NCBI GenBank assembly: GCA_016284045.1
Contig: JAEEOB010000125.1
Location: forward strand, 1-56,680
From: Bacteroidaceae bacterium
GTDB taxonomy: Bacteria > Bacteroidota > Bacteroidia > Bacteroidales > Bacteroidaceae
Length of the DNA: 56,680 nt
Reading direction: 5' to 3'
Numbering within the stretch: position 1 is the stretch's first letter; each line of letters opens with the position of its first letter. The position numbers and the translations under genes are program-made. Positions 45,126-54,100 of the stretch are shown in pieces. The notes beneath the pieces are model-generated. The model had not been told where the DNA came from. It did no database searches and saw nothing but the letters and a program-made list of their open reading frames with translations.

Positions 45126-45165
45126 GATTTTTTCTTGGTTTAACCAAAAAAAAATCCCATCTTTG
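45126..45165 (+). promoter_or_regulatory. Inverted repeat and candidate internal promoter before the GH43 gene
   Basis: CTTG (45134-45137), 20 bp, CATCTTTG (45158-45165) is a near-consensus promoter. Centred on 45141, positions 45126-45140 mirror 45142-45156 with a single mismatch (core TTGGTT-T-AACCAA), so the repeat covers the -33 element. It could be an operator or, as RNA, a weak AT-rich hairpin that reduces readthrough. Confidence 0.5.
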
Positions 45166-45234
45166 CAGATACGTTTAACAAAATAACATCAACGGAAGTT
45201 ACTTCCACATTTAACCTCAAATTATTCAACTATT

Positions 45235-46218
45235 ATGGAAGGAAAAAAATATCTTGTTCCTGATGATTTTATGGCTGACCCGTCAACTCATGTGTTCAAT
45301 GGAAAACTCTTCATCTATCCCTCACACGATTGGGAGTCAGGTATTCCGGAAAACGACAACGGGGACCATTTCAACATGAAAGACTACCATGTTTTCTCTA
45401 CCGATGACATCGAAGCGGTGGCGAGAGGTGAGAAAAAACTCGAAGACCATGGGGTAGTGCTCAAGGTCGAGGATATACCATGGGCAGGAAGACAACTCTG
45501 GGACTGTGATGTCCAGGAGAAAGACGGCAAGTATTATATGTATTTTCCACTGAAAGACCGTAACGACATCTTTCGCTTCGGTGTGGCGGTGGCTGACAAG
45601 CCTGAGGGACCATTCATTCCCCAGCCGGCACCGATGAAGGGAAGCTATTCTATTGATGTGGCGGTGTTCAAGGACGACGATGGCAAATATTATTTCTATT
45701 TCGGGGGTATATGGGGTGGACAGCTGCAGCGCTATAAGGACAACAAGGCGCTCGAGAGTGCTTACCTACCACAGGGCGATGAGGACGCTATCCCTCCACG
45801 TGTGGCTATGTTGCAGGATGATATGCTGGAGTTCGCAGAGGAGCCTAAGCCTGTCATGATTGTCGATAAGGACGGCAATCCGCTTAAGGCTAACAATCCG
45901 TACCGCTTCTTCGAGGCGTCATGGGTGCATAAATACAACGGAAAGTATTATTATTCTTACTCCACTGGCGACACGCACTATCTCTGCTATGCCATCGGAG
46001 ACAATCCTTACGGACCATTCGTTTATCAAGGGGTTATCCTCACACCTGTCGTGGGATGGACAACTCACCATTCAATCATCGAATTCAAGGGAAAATGGTA
46101 TCTCTTCCACCACGACTCTGTTCCTTCTGGTGGTAGAACATGGCTACGTTCACTCAAAGTGTGTGAGCTCCACTACAATCCCGATGGAACTATCCAACCC
46201 ATCGAAGGAAAGGATTGA
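45235..46218 (+). CDS. Cytoplasmic GH43 beta-xylosidase / alpha-L-arabinofuranosidase
   Basis: Protein of 327 residues with no signal peptide: a single five-bladed propeller, the usual length for single-domain GH43. Expected catalytic residues: general base Asp15 (MADPSTHVFNGKLFIYP), pKa-modulating Asp141 (SYSIDVAVFKDDDGKYY), general acid Glu227 (RFFEASWVHKYNGKYYYSYS). It resembles subfamily 1 enzymes and XynB of P. bryantii, which remove xylose from xylo-oligosaccharides. Cytoplasmic location plus the neighbouring importer and xylB/xylA fit intracellular release of xylose. Confidence 0.9.
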   Translation: MEGKKYLVPDDFMADPSTHVFNGKLFIYPSHDWESGIPENDNGDHFNMKDYHVFSTDDIEAVARGEKKLEDHGVVLKVEDIPWAGRQLWDCDVQEKDGKYYMYFPLKDRNDIFRFGVAVADKPEGPFIPQPAPMKGSYSIDVAVFKDDDGKYYFYFGGIWGGQLQRYKDNKALESAYLPQGDEDAIPPRVAMLQDDMLEFAEEPKPVMIVDKDGNPLKANNPYRFFEASWVHKYNGKYYYSYSTGDTHYLCYAIGDNPYGPFVYQGVILTPVVGWTTHHSIIEFKGKWYLFHHDSVPSGGRTWLRSLKVCELHYNPDGTIQPIEGKD

Positions 46219-46271
46219 TTTCATTAAAGATAGTTGAAAAAACGCCATCCGTTCTAATCTCAACTAAAATC

Positions 46272-46306
46272 TATAAACTATAAACTTTAAACTAAATACT
46301 AATTAC
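46272..46306. repeat. Heptamer leader immediately before xylB
   Basis: TATAAAC, TATAAAC, TTTAAAC, TAAATAC, TAATTAC: five 7-bp units with the ATG of xylB as the next base. An A-rich leader without Shine-Dalgarno sequence suits Bacteroidota translation initiation. The regular period is the odd part. Confidence 0.7.
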
Positions 46307-47788
46307 ATGCTATTAGGTTATGACATAGGCACATCGTCAGTGAAAGCGTCTTTGGTGGATTCCAAAACCGGACAGACCGTGGCGAGTGCGCAGTATCCGG
46401 ACGCAGAGGCGCCCATTATCTCCAAACAGGCTGGATGGGCTGAGCAGGAACCGGAAATGTGGTGGGATGAACTGCGGCAGGCTACACAACGTGTGGCTCA
46501 GAAAGCGGGACGTTCACTCACCGAAGTGAAAGCTATTGGTATATCCTATCAGATGCACGGACTGGTGTGTGTCGATAAGGAAGGGAATCCTTTAAGACCG
46601 TCGATTATCTGGTGCGACGGGCGGGCTGTTCCTTATGGAAACGCGGCTTTTGATGCCATCGGTGGTGAAAACTGCTTACAGCATCTCCTCAATTCTCCAG
46701 GTAACTTCACTGCCGCAAAACTGGCATGGGTGAAGGAGAACGAGCCGGATATATATGCGAAAATCGACAAAATCATGCTGCCAGGCGACTATATCGCCAT
46801 GCGTCTTTCTGGAGGTGCAAAGCAGACCACGATTTCTGGACTTTCTGAGGGTATGTTCTGGGACTTCAAAAACGGAGAGGTCAGCAAGGACGTGATGAAT
46901 TACTTCGGATTCCCTGACAGTATCATCGCCGACATTGTTCCTACGTTCTCCGTTCAGTCGAAGGTGTGCAAGGCGGTGGCTGAGGAACTCGGACTACAGG
47001 AAGGCACTCCTATCGCTTACCGTGGTGGCGACCAGCCCAATAATGCCCTTTCACTCAACGTGATGAAACCAGGTGAGGTGGCTGCCACTGGCGGTACATC
47101 TGGCGTCGTTTATGGTGTGCTTGGCGAGGTGAACTACGATAAACTCTCTCGCGTTAACACCTTCGCGCATGTCAACCATACTCCCGACATCACTCGTCTC
47201 GGGGTGCTGCTCTGCATCAACGGCACTGGTATCCTCAACGCATGGATGAAACGTAATGTGGCACCAGAAGGAGCCAGCTATAGCGACATGAACAAAATGG
47301 CGGACACTGTGCCGGTTGGGAGCGACGGTCTGACAATCATTCCGTTCGGAAACGGGGCAGAGCGTATACTTCAGAACGAGGAAATCGGATGCTCCATCAA
47401 TGGGCTGAACTTCAATATCCACCGCAAGGAGCATCTCCTGCGCGCTGCTCAGGAGGGTATCGTCTTCTCATTCGCTTATGGTATGGACATCATGCGCCAG
47501 ATGGGTATGGAAATCAAAACAATCAAGGCGGGACACGCCAATATGTTCCTCAACCCGATGTTCCGTACAACACTCGCTTCTGTTACAGGAGCGACTATCG
47601 AACTGTATGAGACTGACGGTTCTGTGGGTGCTGCCTATGGTGCTGGTATCGGTGCCGGTATCTATAAGGACAGCGATGATGCCTTCAAGACTCTCAAACA
47701 CATCGCTACGATTGAGCCTGAGGCTGATTGTGAGCCTTACAAGGCGGCTTATCAGCGATGGGTTGAATGTCTTAACTCTAAAATTTAG
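46307..47788 (+). CDS. xylB: Xylulokinase
   Basis: Protein of 493 residues of the FGGY carbohydrate kinase family. ATP-site loop YDIGTSSVKASLVD at the N-terminus, sugar-site segment ISYQMHGLVCVDKEG (Met-His-Gly typical of xylulokinase), IIWCDGRAV, and catalytic Asp242 in YRGGDQPNNALSLN. The second ATP motif is ATGGTSGVVYGV and the C-terminal GSVGAAYGAGIGAG is as expected. It phosphorylates D-xylulose to xylulose 5-phosphate for the pentose phosphate pathway. Precedes xylA by 109 bp. Confidence 0.94.
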   Translation: MLLGYDIGTSSVKASLVDSKTGQTVASAQYPDAEAPIISKQAGWAEQEPEMWWDELRQATQRVAQKAGRSLTEVKAIGISYQMHGLVCVDKEGNPLRPSIIWCDGRAVPYGNAAFDAIGGENCLQHLLNSPGNFTAAKLAWVKENEPDIYAKIDKIMLPGDYIAMRLSGGAKQTTISGLSEGMFWDFKNGEVSKDVMNYFGFPDSIIADIVPTFSVQSKVCKAVAEELGLQEGTPIAYRGGDQPNNALSLNVMKPGEVAATGGTSGVVYGVLGEVNYDKLSRVNTFAHVNHTPDITRLGVLLCINGTGILNAWMKRNVAPEGASYSDMNKMADTVPVGSDGLTIIPFGNGAERILQNEEIGCSINGLNFNIHRKEHLLRAAQEGIVFSFAYGMDIMRQMGMEIKTIKAGHANMFLNPMFRTTLASVTGATIELYETDGSVGAAYGAGIGAGIYKDSDDAFKTLKHIATIEPEADCEPYKAAYQRWVECLNSKI

Positions 47789-47792
47789 TTTT

Positions 47793-47816
47793 TTTAGAAA
47801 TCCTGTGGTTTCTAAA
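47793..47816 (+). other. Small hairpin between xylB and xylA
   Basis: TTTAGAAA (47793-47800) pairs with TTTCTAAA (47809-47816) over an 8-nt loop, just after the xylB stop. It is too AT-rich for an efficient terminator, but could stabilise or attenuate the transcript. Confidence 0.35.
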
Positions 47817-47853
47817 CTTTAAACTTCTATCTGTAATTAATCATTTACTAATC

Positions 47854-47895
47854 ATTAAAAATTAAACTATTTTCATTAAACATTAAAAATTTAAA
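47854..47895. repeat. Heptamer leader immediately before xylA
   Basis: ATTAAAA, ATTAAAC, TATTTTC, ATTAAAC, ATTAAAA, ATTTAAA: six 7-bp units ending two bases before the ATG of xylA. Same arrangement as before xylB. Confidence 0.7.
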
Positions 47896-47897
47896 GT

Positions 47898-49211
47898 ATG
47901 GCAAAAGAGTATTTTCCTGGGATCGGTAAGATCAAGTTTGAAGGCAAGGAGTCAAAGAATCCTATGGCTTTCCATTATTATGACGCAGAAAAGGTAATCA
48001 TGGGCAAAACCATGAAGGAATGGCTTCGCTTCGCTATGTGCTGGTGGCACACGCTCTGTGCTGAGGGTGGTGACCAGTTTGGTGGTGGCACAAAGAAGTT
48101 CCCTTGGAATGAGGGTGACGACGCGCTTACTATCGCTAAGCAGAAGGCTGATGCTGGTTTCGAAATCATGGAGAAGCTGGGATTCCCTTATTTCTGCTTC
48201 CACGATGTGGACTTGATCTCTGAGGGCAGCTCCGTGGAGGAGTATGAGGCTAACCTCACTGCAATCACCGATTACCTGAAGGAGAAGATGGAACAGACAG
48301 GCGTGAAGCTCTTGTGGTCAACTGCTAATGTGTTCGGAAATGCTCGCTACATGAATGGTGCTTCAACAAACCCTGACTTCGACGTCGTGGCTCGCGCTAT
48401 CGTGCAGATTAAGAACGCTATCGACGCTGGTATCAAGCTTGGTGCTGAGAACTATGTGTTCTGGGGAGGACGTGAAGGCTATATGAGCCTCCTCAACACC
48501 GACCAGAAGCGTGAGAAGGAGCACATGGCTACTATGCTCACCATGGCTCGCGACTATGCACGCGGAAAGGGATTCAAGGGAACGTTCCTCATCGAGCCGA
48601 AGCCGATGGAGCCGTCAAAGCACCAGTACGATGTGGACACTGAGACCGTTATCGGATTCCTCAAGGCACACAACCTCGATAAGGACTTTAAGGTGAACAT
48701 CGAGGTGAACCATGCTACACTCGCAGGTCACACATTCGAGCATGAGCTCGCTGTGGCTGTCGACAACGGTATGCTCGGTTCTATCGACGCTAACCGCGGT
48801 GACTACCAGAACGGATGGGACACCGACCAGTTCCCGATCGACCAGTATGAGCTCGTACAGGCTTGGCTTGAGATCATCCGCAACGGTGGACTCGGAACAG
48901 GTGGTACAAACTTCGACGCAAAGACTCGTCGTAACTCTACCGACCTCGAGGACATCATCATCGCTCACATCAGCGGTATGGATGCTATGGCACGCGCACT
49001 TGAGTCTGCTGCAAAGATCATCGAAGAGTCTCCGATTCCAGCTATGAAGAAAGAGCGTTATGCTTCTTTCGACAGCGGCATTGGTAAGGACTTTGAGGAT
49101 GGCAAGCTCACACTCGAGCAGGCTTACGAGTATGGTAAGAAAGTTGGCGAGCCCAAGCAGACTTCTGGCAAGCAGGAGCTCTATGAGGCTATCGTGGCTC
49201 TCTATGCATAA
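47898..49211 (+). CDS. xylA: Xylose isomerase
   Basis: Protein of 437 residues, class II xylose isomerase, which interconverts D-xylose and D-xylulose. Catalytic pair His102/Asp105 in [13 protein letters not shown]. Metal and substrate ligands: Glu233, Lys235 ([15 protein letters not shown]), Glu269, His272 ([11 protein letters not shown]), Asp297 (IDANRGD), Asp308, Asp310 and Asp340. Length and numbering equal those I recall for the anaerobic-fungus (Piromyces) enzyme, thought to have come from Bacteroidota. Codon use is strongly biased (AAG, GCT, CTC), consistent with a highly expressed enzyme. Last gene of the operon, followed by a terminator at 49235. Confidence 0.96.
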   Translation: MAKEYFPGIGKIKFEGKESKNPMAFHYYDAEKVIMGKTMKEWLRFAMCWWHTLCAEGGDQFGGGTKKFPWNEGDDALTIAKQKADAGFEIMEKLGFPYFCFHDVDLISEGSSVEEYEANLTAITDYLKEKMEQTGVKLLWSTANVFGNARYMNGASTNPDFDVVARAIVQIKNAIDAGIKLGAENYVFWGGREGYMSLLNTDQKREKEHMATMLTMARDYARGKGFKGTFLIEPKPMEPSKHQYDVDTETVIGFLKAHNLDKDFKVNIEVNHATLAGHTFEHELAVAVDNGMLGSIDANRGDYQNGWDTDQFPIDQYELVQAWLEIIRNGGLGTGGTNFDAKTRRNSTDLEDIIIAHISGMDAMARALESAAKIIEESPIPAMKKERYASFDSGIGKDFEDGKLTLEQAYEYGKKVGEPKQTSGKQELYEAIVALYA

Positions 49212-49234
49212 CCCAACCACGCCTCTCAATCAAT

Positions 49235-49269
49235 CAGCTCCGTTCACAACTGTGAACGGAGCTGTTTTG
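49235..49269 (+). terminator. Terminator of the xylan/xylose operon
   Basis: CAGCTCCGTTCAC (49235-49247) pairs with GTGAACGGAGCTG (49252-49264) with a 4-nt loop, followed by TTTTGTTG. It lies 24 bp after the xylA stop. Confidence 0.85.
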
Positions 49270-49272
49270 TTG

Positions 49273-49345
49273 ATAGCTCACATAGCTCCCATGGTTCCCA
49301 TAGCTCCCATGATTCCCATAATTCCCATCAATTCCCATAGCACCC
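49273..49345. repeat. Nonamer tandem repeat (ATAGCTCCC type, 8 units)
   Basis: Eight units: ATAGCTCAC, ATAGCTCCC, ATGGTTCCC, ATAGCTCCC, ATGATTCCC, ATAATTCCC, ATCAATTCCC (10 bp), ATAGCACCC. It follows the operon terminator and lies between convergent genes. Confidence 0.8.
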
Positions 49346-49446
49346 GTTAGCTTTCATGTAAGCGGCAGTTATCTGCCGCACAATTGGCCGGCGTAGCACG
49401 GTCAACCCGTCCGGAATGACCATTAAGAACTAAAAATAAAAAACTC

Positions 49447-50796
49447 CTACCACCTTGACGTTGCACCGCCGCCGCTTGAGTGTCCGCCGCTGTAGCCTCC
49501 CGAACTTCCGCTGCTGCTGGAACTGCTGCTGCTACTGCTCGAATAGCTGGAACTGCTGCTTGAACTATATGAACTCGAAGATGAGCTCGAACCGGAACTG
49601 GAACTGTAACTTGTAGTATAACGGTAAAAGGGATTCGATGCGGGATATCTTCCAGGCAGGCCGGCAAGTGTGTCCATCTGCTTCGATTGTTTCCGGACAA
49701 CGAAATACCAGAATACAAGCATCACAAGATAAAACATAAAATAACCGTCTTCTTTTTCCAGGTCGTTGTTATTGCTGCTTTTCAACGAGGAAATCCGTGT
49801 GTCTGCATCGGTTGGCATCTCCTTCTTGCTCATCATGGCTATCAGACCGTCAGCAAGCAGAAGCATACCGCTGTCGGGCTGCTCCGCCTTAACGTAGGGT
49901 ATCAGATAGCGCATCTGAAGACGCTTGCATTCCGCATCGGTAAGGTCGGCTTCCAAACTAGAACCGGTGGACATGTTGATGGATTGGTCGCCGTAGGCCA
50001 TCACAATCACCAGACCTCGGTCGTTCTTGCCGATTCCATATTTCGCAAATAAATCTTGGGAAAAACGGAATGGGTCGTCATCTTTCAGGTGATTCACAAC
50101 GACAACCGCGGTCTCGATACCAAGCTCCTTGTCGAGCAACCTCATTTTTGAGTTCAGGGAATCAACCGTGTTCATCGACAGGATTGAGTCGGGATTCGAC
50201 ACATAGAGGTCGCCGTTGGTCAGATGGGGCAGGGGGATGTTGTCGGCACTCCATAGGCGTTCCTCACTGCTGGACATCAGCGACGAAGATGGCTCTTCAT
50301 CGATTGTCAGACCTATCTGGAACGAGCAGCCGGCAAGGCAGTAAATCACGAGAACGATACTCAGCAACTTCCATGTGTTCTGAGCTTTCACCACTTTTGG
50401 ATGCTGGGCATTCCATGCCTTAGTGGTTGCATCTGTCTCTTGGTTAAACAAGTCGAGCATCTGATAATACCGGGCAGAACCGTCAACCTTGGACTGGGTC
50501 TTTAATAATTTGCCTGTCTCCTCATTAAACTCTTTTACCCTTTCGTTGTAGGAGGCAGTGAATGCGGCAAGCTCCGAAAGCTCTTGGGCTTTCTTCTTCT
50601 TAAAATCTTGAAGATAATAAATAATTATTCCGAAAAAGGCGATGTTGGCTACCAGAAACACTTCAGGACTTATGTCTTCTTTTAAATTCATGCCCAGTCG
50701 GCCGAAAGCGACAATCAGAAATAGCCAGGCAATACTGCCTAAACAACCATATTTCCAGTTAAATATTGGGGGCATGAAAGTCGTTATCCGTTTCAT
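49447..50796 (-). CDS. TPM-domain membrane protein with serine-rich tail
   Basis: Protein of 449 residues. Two hydrophobic segments near the N-terminus (about 17-36 and 44-63), a polar helical region, a third segment (about 135-157, LSIVLVIYCLAGC), then a TPM domain (about 195-330) with TAVVVVNHLKDDDPFRFSQDLF, GKNDRGLVIVMA and LMSKKEMPTD-like ending. A further membrane segment (about 352-370) follows, then a low-complexity tail of Ser, Tyr and Gly (about 395-449) ending GGGATSRW. TPM proteins with a Gly/Ser-rich tail occur widely in bacteria and plants; proposed roles include phosphatase activity, photosystem repair and membrane protein assembly. Function here is unknown. Confidence 0.78.
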   Translation of the reverse strand: MKRITTFMPPIFNWKYGCLGSIAWLFLIVAFGRLGMNLKEDISPEVFLVANIAFFGIIIYYLQDFKKKKAQELSELAAFTASYNERVKEFNEETGKLLKTQSKVDGSARYYQMLDLFNQETDATTKAWNAQHPKVVKAQNTWKLLSIVLVIYCLAGCSFQIGLTIDEEPSSSLMSSSEERLWSADNIPLPHLTNGDLYVSNPDSILSMNTVDSLNSKMRLLDKELGIETAVVVVNHLKDDDPFRFSQDLFAKYGIGKNDRGLVIVMAYGDQSINMSTGSSLEADLTDAECKRLQMRYLIPYVKAEQPDSGMLLLADGLIAMMSKKEMPTDADTRISSLKSSNNNDLEKEDGYFMFYLVMLVFWYFVVRKQSKQMDTLAGLPGRYPASNPFYRYTTSYSSSSGSSSSSSSYSSSSSSSYSSSSSSSSSSSGSSGGYSGGHSSGGGATSRW

Positions 50797-50858
50797 TTTT
50801 TGTCAGGTTTGTATTATTAATCTTTTTTGATTTTTTGTGAGGAAAAAATCGTTTTCTG

Positions 50859-50890
50859 CAAAATTAGACATATTTTTCGACTTGTCCAAA
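50859..50890 (-). promoter_or_regulatory. Promoter of the TPM-domain protein gene
   Basis: Minus strand: TAATTTTG (50866-50859) with TTTG (50890-50887) 20 bp upstream. Start near 50852, leader about 55 nt. Confidence 0.65.
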
Positions 50891-50952
50891 TGTTTTACCA
50901 CTTTGTTTGTTTCTCATCCTCGATGTTCTCCCTTATAATAATATATAAAGAG

Positions 50953-50984
50953 TCTTCTCGCCTTCTTATCTTCTCGTCTTCATA
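50953..50984. repeat. Octamer tandem repeat (TCTTCTCG type, 4 units)
   Basis: TCTTCTCG, CCTTCTTA, TCTTCTCG, TCTTCATA in 8-bp phase, within the 50797-51101 spacer between divergent genes. Confidence 0.75.
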
Positions 50985-51072
50985 TAAAACAACATTCGCA
51001 ACAAAAACTGTCTTATCTGATACATCTAAAGCCTTTTTTTATATATATAAATCCGTATTGTCATAATTTTTA

Positions 51073-51080
51073 TATCTTTG
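51073..51080 (+). promoter_or_regulatory. Promoter -7 element of the LTD-CotH protein gene
   Basis: TATCTTTG lies 22 bp before the ATG at 51102. No TTTG at the usual distance, and no TGTNNC box pair of the kind seen at 34.1 and 42.4 kb. Confidence 0.45.
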
Positions 51081-51101
51081 CATGATATTTAAAAACTAAT
51101 T

Positions 51102-54100
51102 ATGACATCTACTTTATTTTCCATTGTTTTAATCATCAATGAGCTGATGGCGGCTAATCTCGGAACGGTCATGAGCCCCGCCACTAATTTCGACAGCTGG
51201 ATTGAGCTGTATAACCCTACAGAACAGGATATCGACCTCGGAGGGATGTATCTGAGCGATGATAACGATAACCTCAAGTTATGGCAGATGCCTGCTGATA
51301 TGGGTGTCGTTCCGGCAAATGGATTCAAGGTCGTTTGGTTGGGATCGAACAACATCAAAAGTAATCAGGCACCTTTCAACCTCAATTGTGACGGAGATAC
51401 CATCTTTATCAGCGACCAGCAGGGACAGCTGATTACAAGTGTAGTATATCCTAAGGCAATGAGCCGTACTGCTTATGCACGAAAAACCGATGGAGGCGAT
51501 GAATGGGGATGGACCAGCACTCCTACGCCAGAAGCTTCTAACGAGACGGCTGTCTTTGCCAAGAAACGGCTTGAACCCCCTGTAATCGACACCGACAGTA
51601 AGCTGTTTTCGCAGTCCGTCAACGTGAAAGTGGATATTCCTGCTGGAACCACACTTGTTTATACCACTGATGGCAGTGTACCTGATTACGTTCCCGATGA
51701 AATTCCTGGTGAAGACGAGCACACATGGAAAGAGTGGATTGTCAACGGTGACTGCGAGAGCGATGATGCCACATGTCTCATTGGAAAAAATGGAAACGAC
51801 AACGGCGAACTAAGCACGCATTTCGAAGAAGGGGTTGGATATAATGGCTCAAGAGGTATGGTCATTCATGCCGTGAACCGCCCTCAATATTCATGGGACA
51901 CTCAGCTATTTGTCTATACGCCTGGTCATGTGCTGATGGCGGGTGCTAAATACCATTTCAAGATGAAAGTGAGGGCTGACAAAAATGCTTATATTTCTGT
52001 GCAGTCTCATACCACTCCTGGAAATTATATCCATTGGCAGATGCTTGCAGGAGGCTATAATGTAACTACTAAATGGCAGGAAATCGATTATGAGGGCACG
52101 GTCACGGCTGAACAGGCGGGAACTTCCGGACTGCAGACGATTGCTTTCAATCTCAATGAGGCATGGGAAGAGAATAATTTCTATTTCGACGACTTCTCTT
52201 GGGAGTCGGAAGTAGGTTCAGGGTCTGCTGGTCAGGTGTTGGTAAGCAAGGACGGACTTTTTACTTTCGATAAAACCACAAACCTCTGCTGCCGGTTCTT
52301 TAGAGACGGATTTCTTCCGAGTGTCCCCGTCACTCGCTCTTACATTCAAACGTATGACGAATACACTATCCCTGTCATATCTATTGTCGGAGACCAACGC
52401 TATTTCACTGACCCAAAGTGGGGTATCGACACACAGGGAAACAATGGAAAACCGGGAAACGGACGTGAGGATCCTTGTAACTGGAACATGGATTGGGACA
52501 GGCCGGTCAACTTCTCCTATATATCAACCGACGGGGAGATGGTGTTCAATCAGGATGTTAACATCTGCGTGTCGGGCGGATGGACCAGAGCGGCAAGCCC
52601 GCGTTCCTTCAAACTCAAGGCGGATAAGGAATTTGATGGAATGAACCATCTGGATTATGTGTTCTTCCCGCAGAAACCATATATCCGCAACAAAGCGATT
52701 CTCGTGCGTAACGGAGGGAACGACATCTGGGAAAACAACTCCAGCAAGTTTATGGATCCCGCGCTGCAGACCATCGTTCAGAGGTCAAAAATCGATATGG
52801 ACCTGCAGTCCTATCTGCCTGTCATAGAATTTGTTAACGGACAGTTCCGCGGAGTGCTGAATCTGCGTGAGGTGAACAACCGTAAATTCGTGGAGTCTAA
52901 CCACGGATACGACGATGACTATATTGATATGTTTGAGAACTTTGACTTCAAGGTCGGAACAAGCGATGTCCTCAATCGGATTTTTGAACTGGGAAAAAAT
53001 ATCAACGGTTCAGGGGCTTACGATGAGCTAAAACAACTGCTCGACATCGATGAGTTCACCAACTATATGGCGGCGGAGCTTTTCCTCGGCTCTAACGACT
53101 GGCCGCATAACAACGTGAAAGCATACCGGAACCAGGACGACGGACGTTATCGTTTCGTGTTCTTCGACCTCGACTTCGCGTTCAAGAACAGCGACCCGTT
53201 TGCCGATATCTACGATCATCAGACTAATACATCGTATTCTGATGTGCTGTATATGGATTTCTGTAAGTTTTTCATCAATCTGCTCGAAAACGACGAATAT
53301 CGCAAGAAATTCATCGATACCTATTGTATCATCGCGGGAAGTGTGTTCGATTCAAAGCGTGTGAACGACATTGTCGATGAACTTGCTGACCATGTAAGGC
53401 CGATGATGCAGCTCGATGGATGGAGAAGTCCCGACACCTCTGCCAACAAAATCAAGCAGGAGATGCAGACTAGAATGTCCAGGATGATTAACTGCATGGT
53501 GAAATTCAAACCGATGAAACTCACTGGTGTCACAAGGCAACAGGTGAAGCTGGAGGCTGATACAGAAGGAGCGACAATTTTGGTCAACGGAATTGAAGTA
53601 CCATATACAGAATTTAACGGCACATTGTTCCGACCGGCTATCCTGGAGGCGAAAGCACCAGCGGGATATAAGTTTGTGGGATGGAAAAAGAATTCCTCCA
53701 GCAATATTTTTAATAAGAATTCCGTGATAAATTTACCAACGGAGAGTAAGATTAATCTGATTGCCTGTTTCCAACAATTGAGTGAGGATGAGGCAAGGCA
53801 GAATGGATGCGCTCCGGTGATGATTAATGAAATCAGTGCAACAAACGAGACTTTCGTCAACGAATACTGGAAGAAAAACGATTGGGTGGAACTCTACAAC
53901 ACCACCGACGAGCCTATAGACGTGGAGGGAATGTATCTCAGCGACAACCCCGACAAACCCGAAAAATACCAGATTAGCAAAGAAAATTCTGAAGCGTCAA
54001 CCATCATTCAGCCGCATGGATTCCTCATCGTTTGGTGCGACAAACTTGCGCCGATATCACAGCTTCATGCCAACTTCAAGCTGGCAAAAGAGGGGGGAGA

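Noticed and set aside
48615-49229. 204-codon minus-strand open frame opposite xylA
   Set aside because: A by-product of the biased codon use of xylA.
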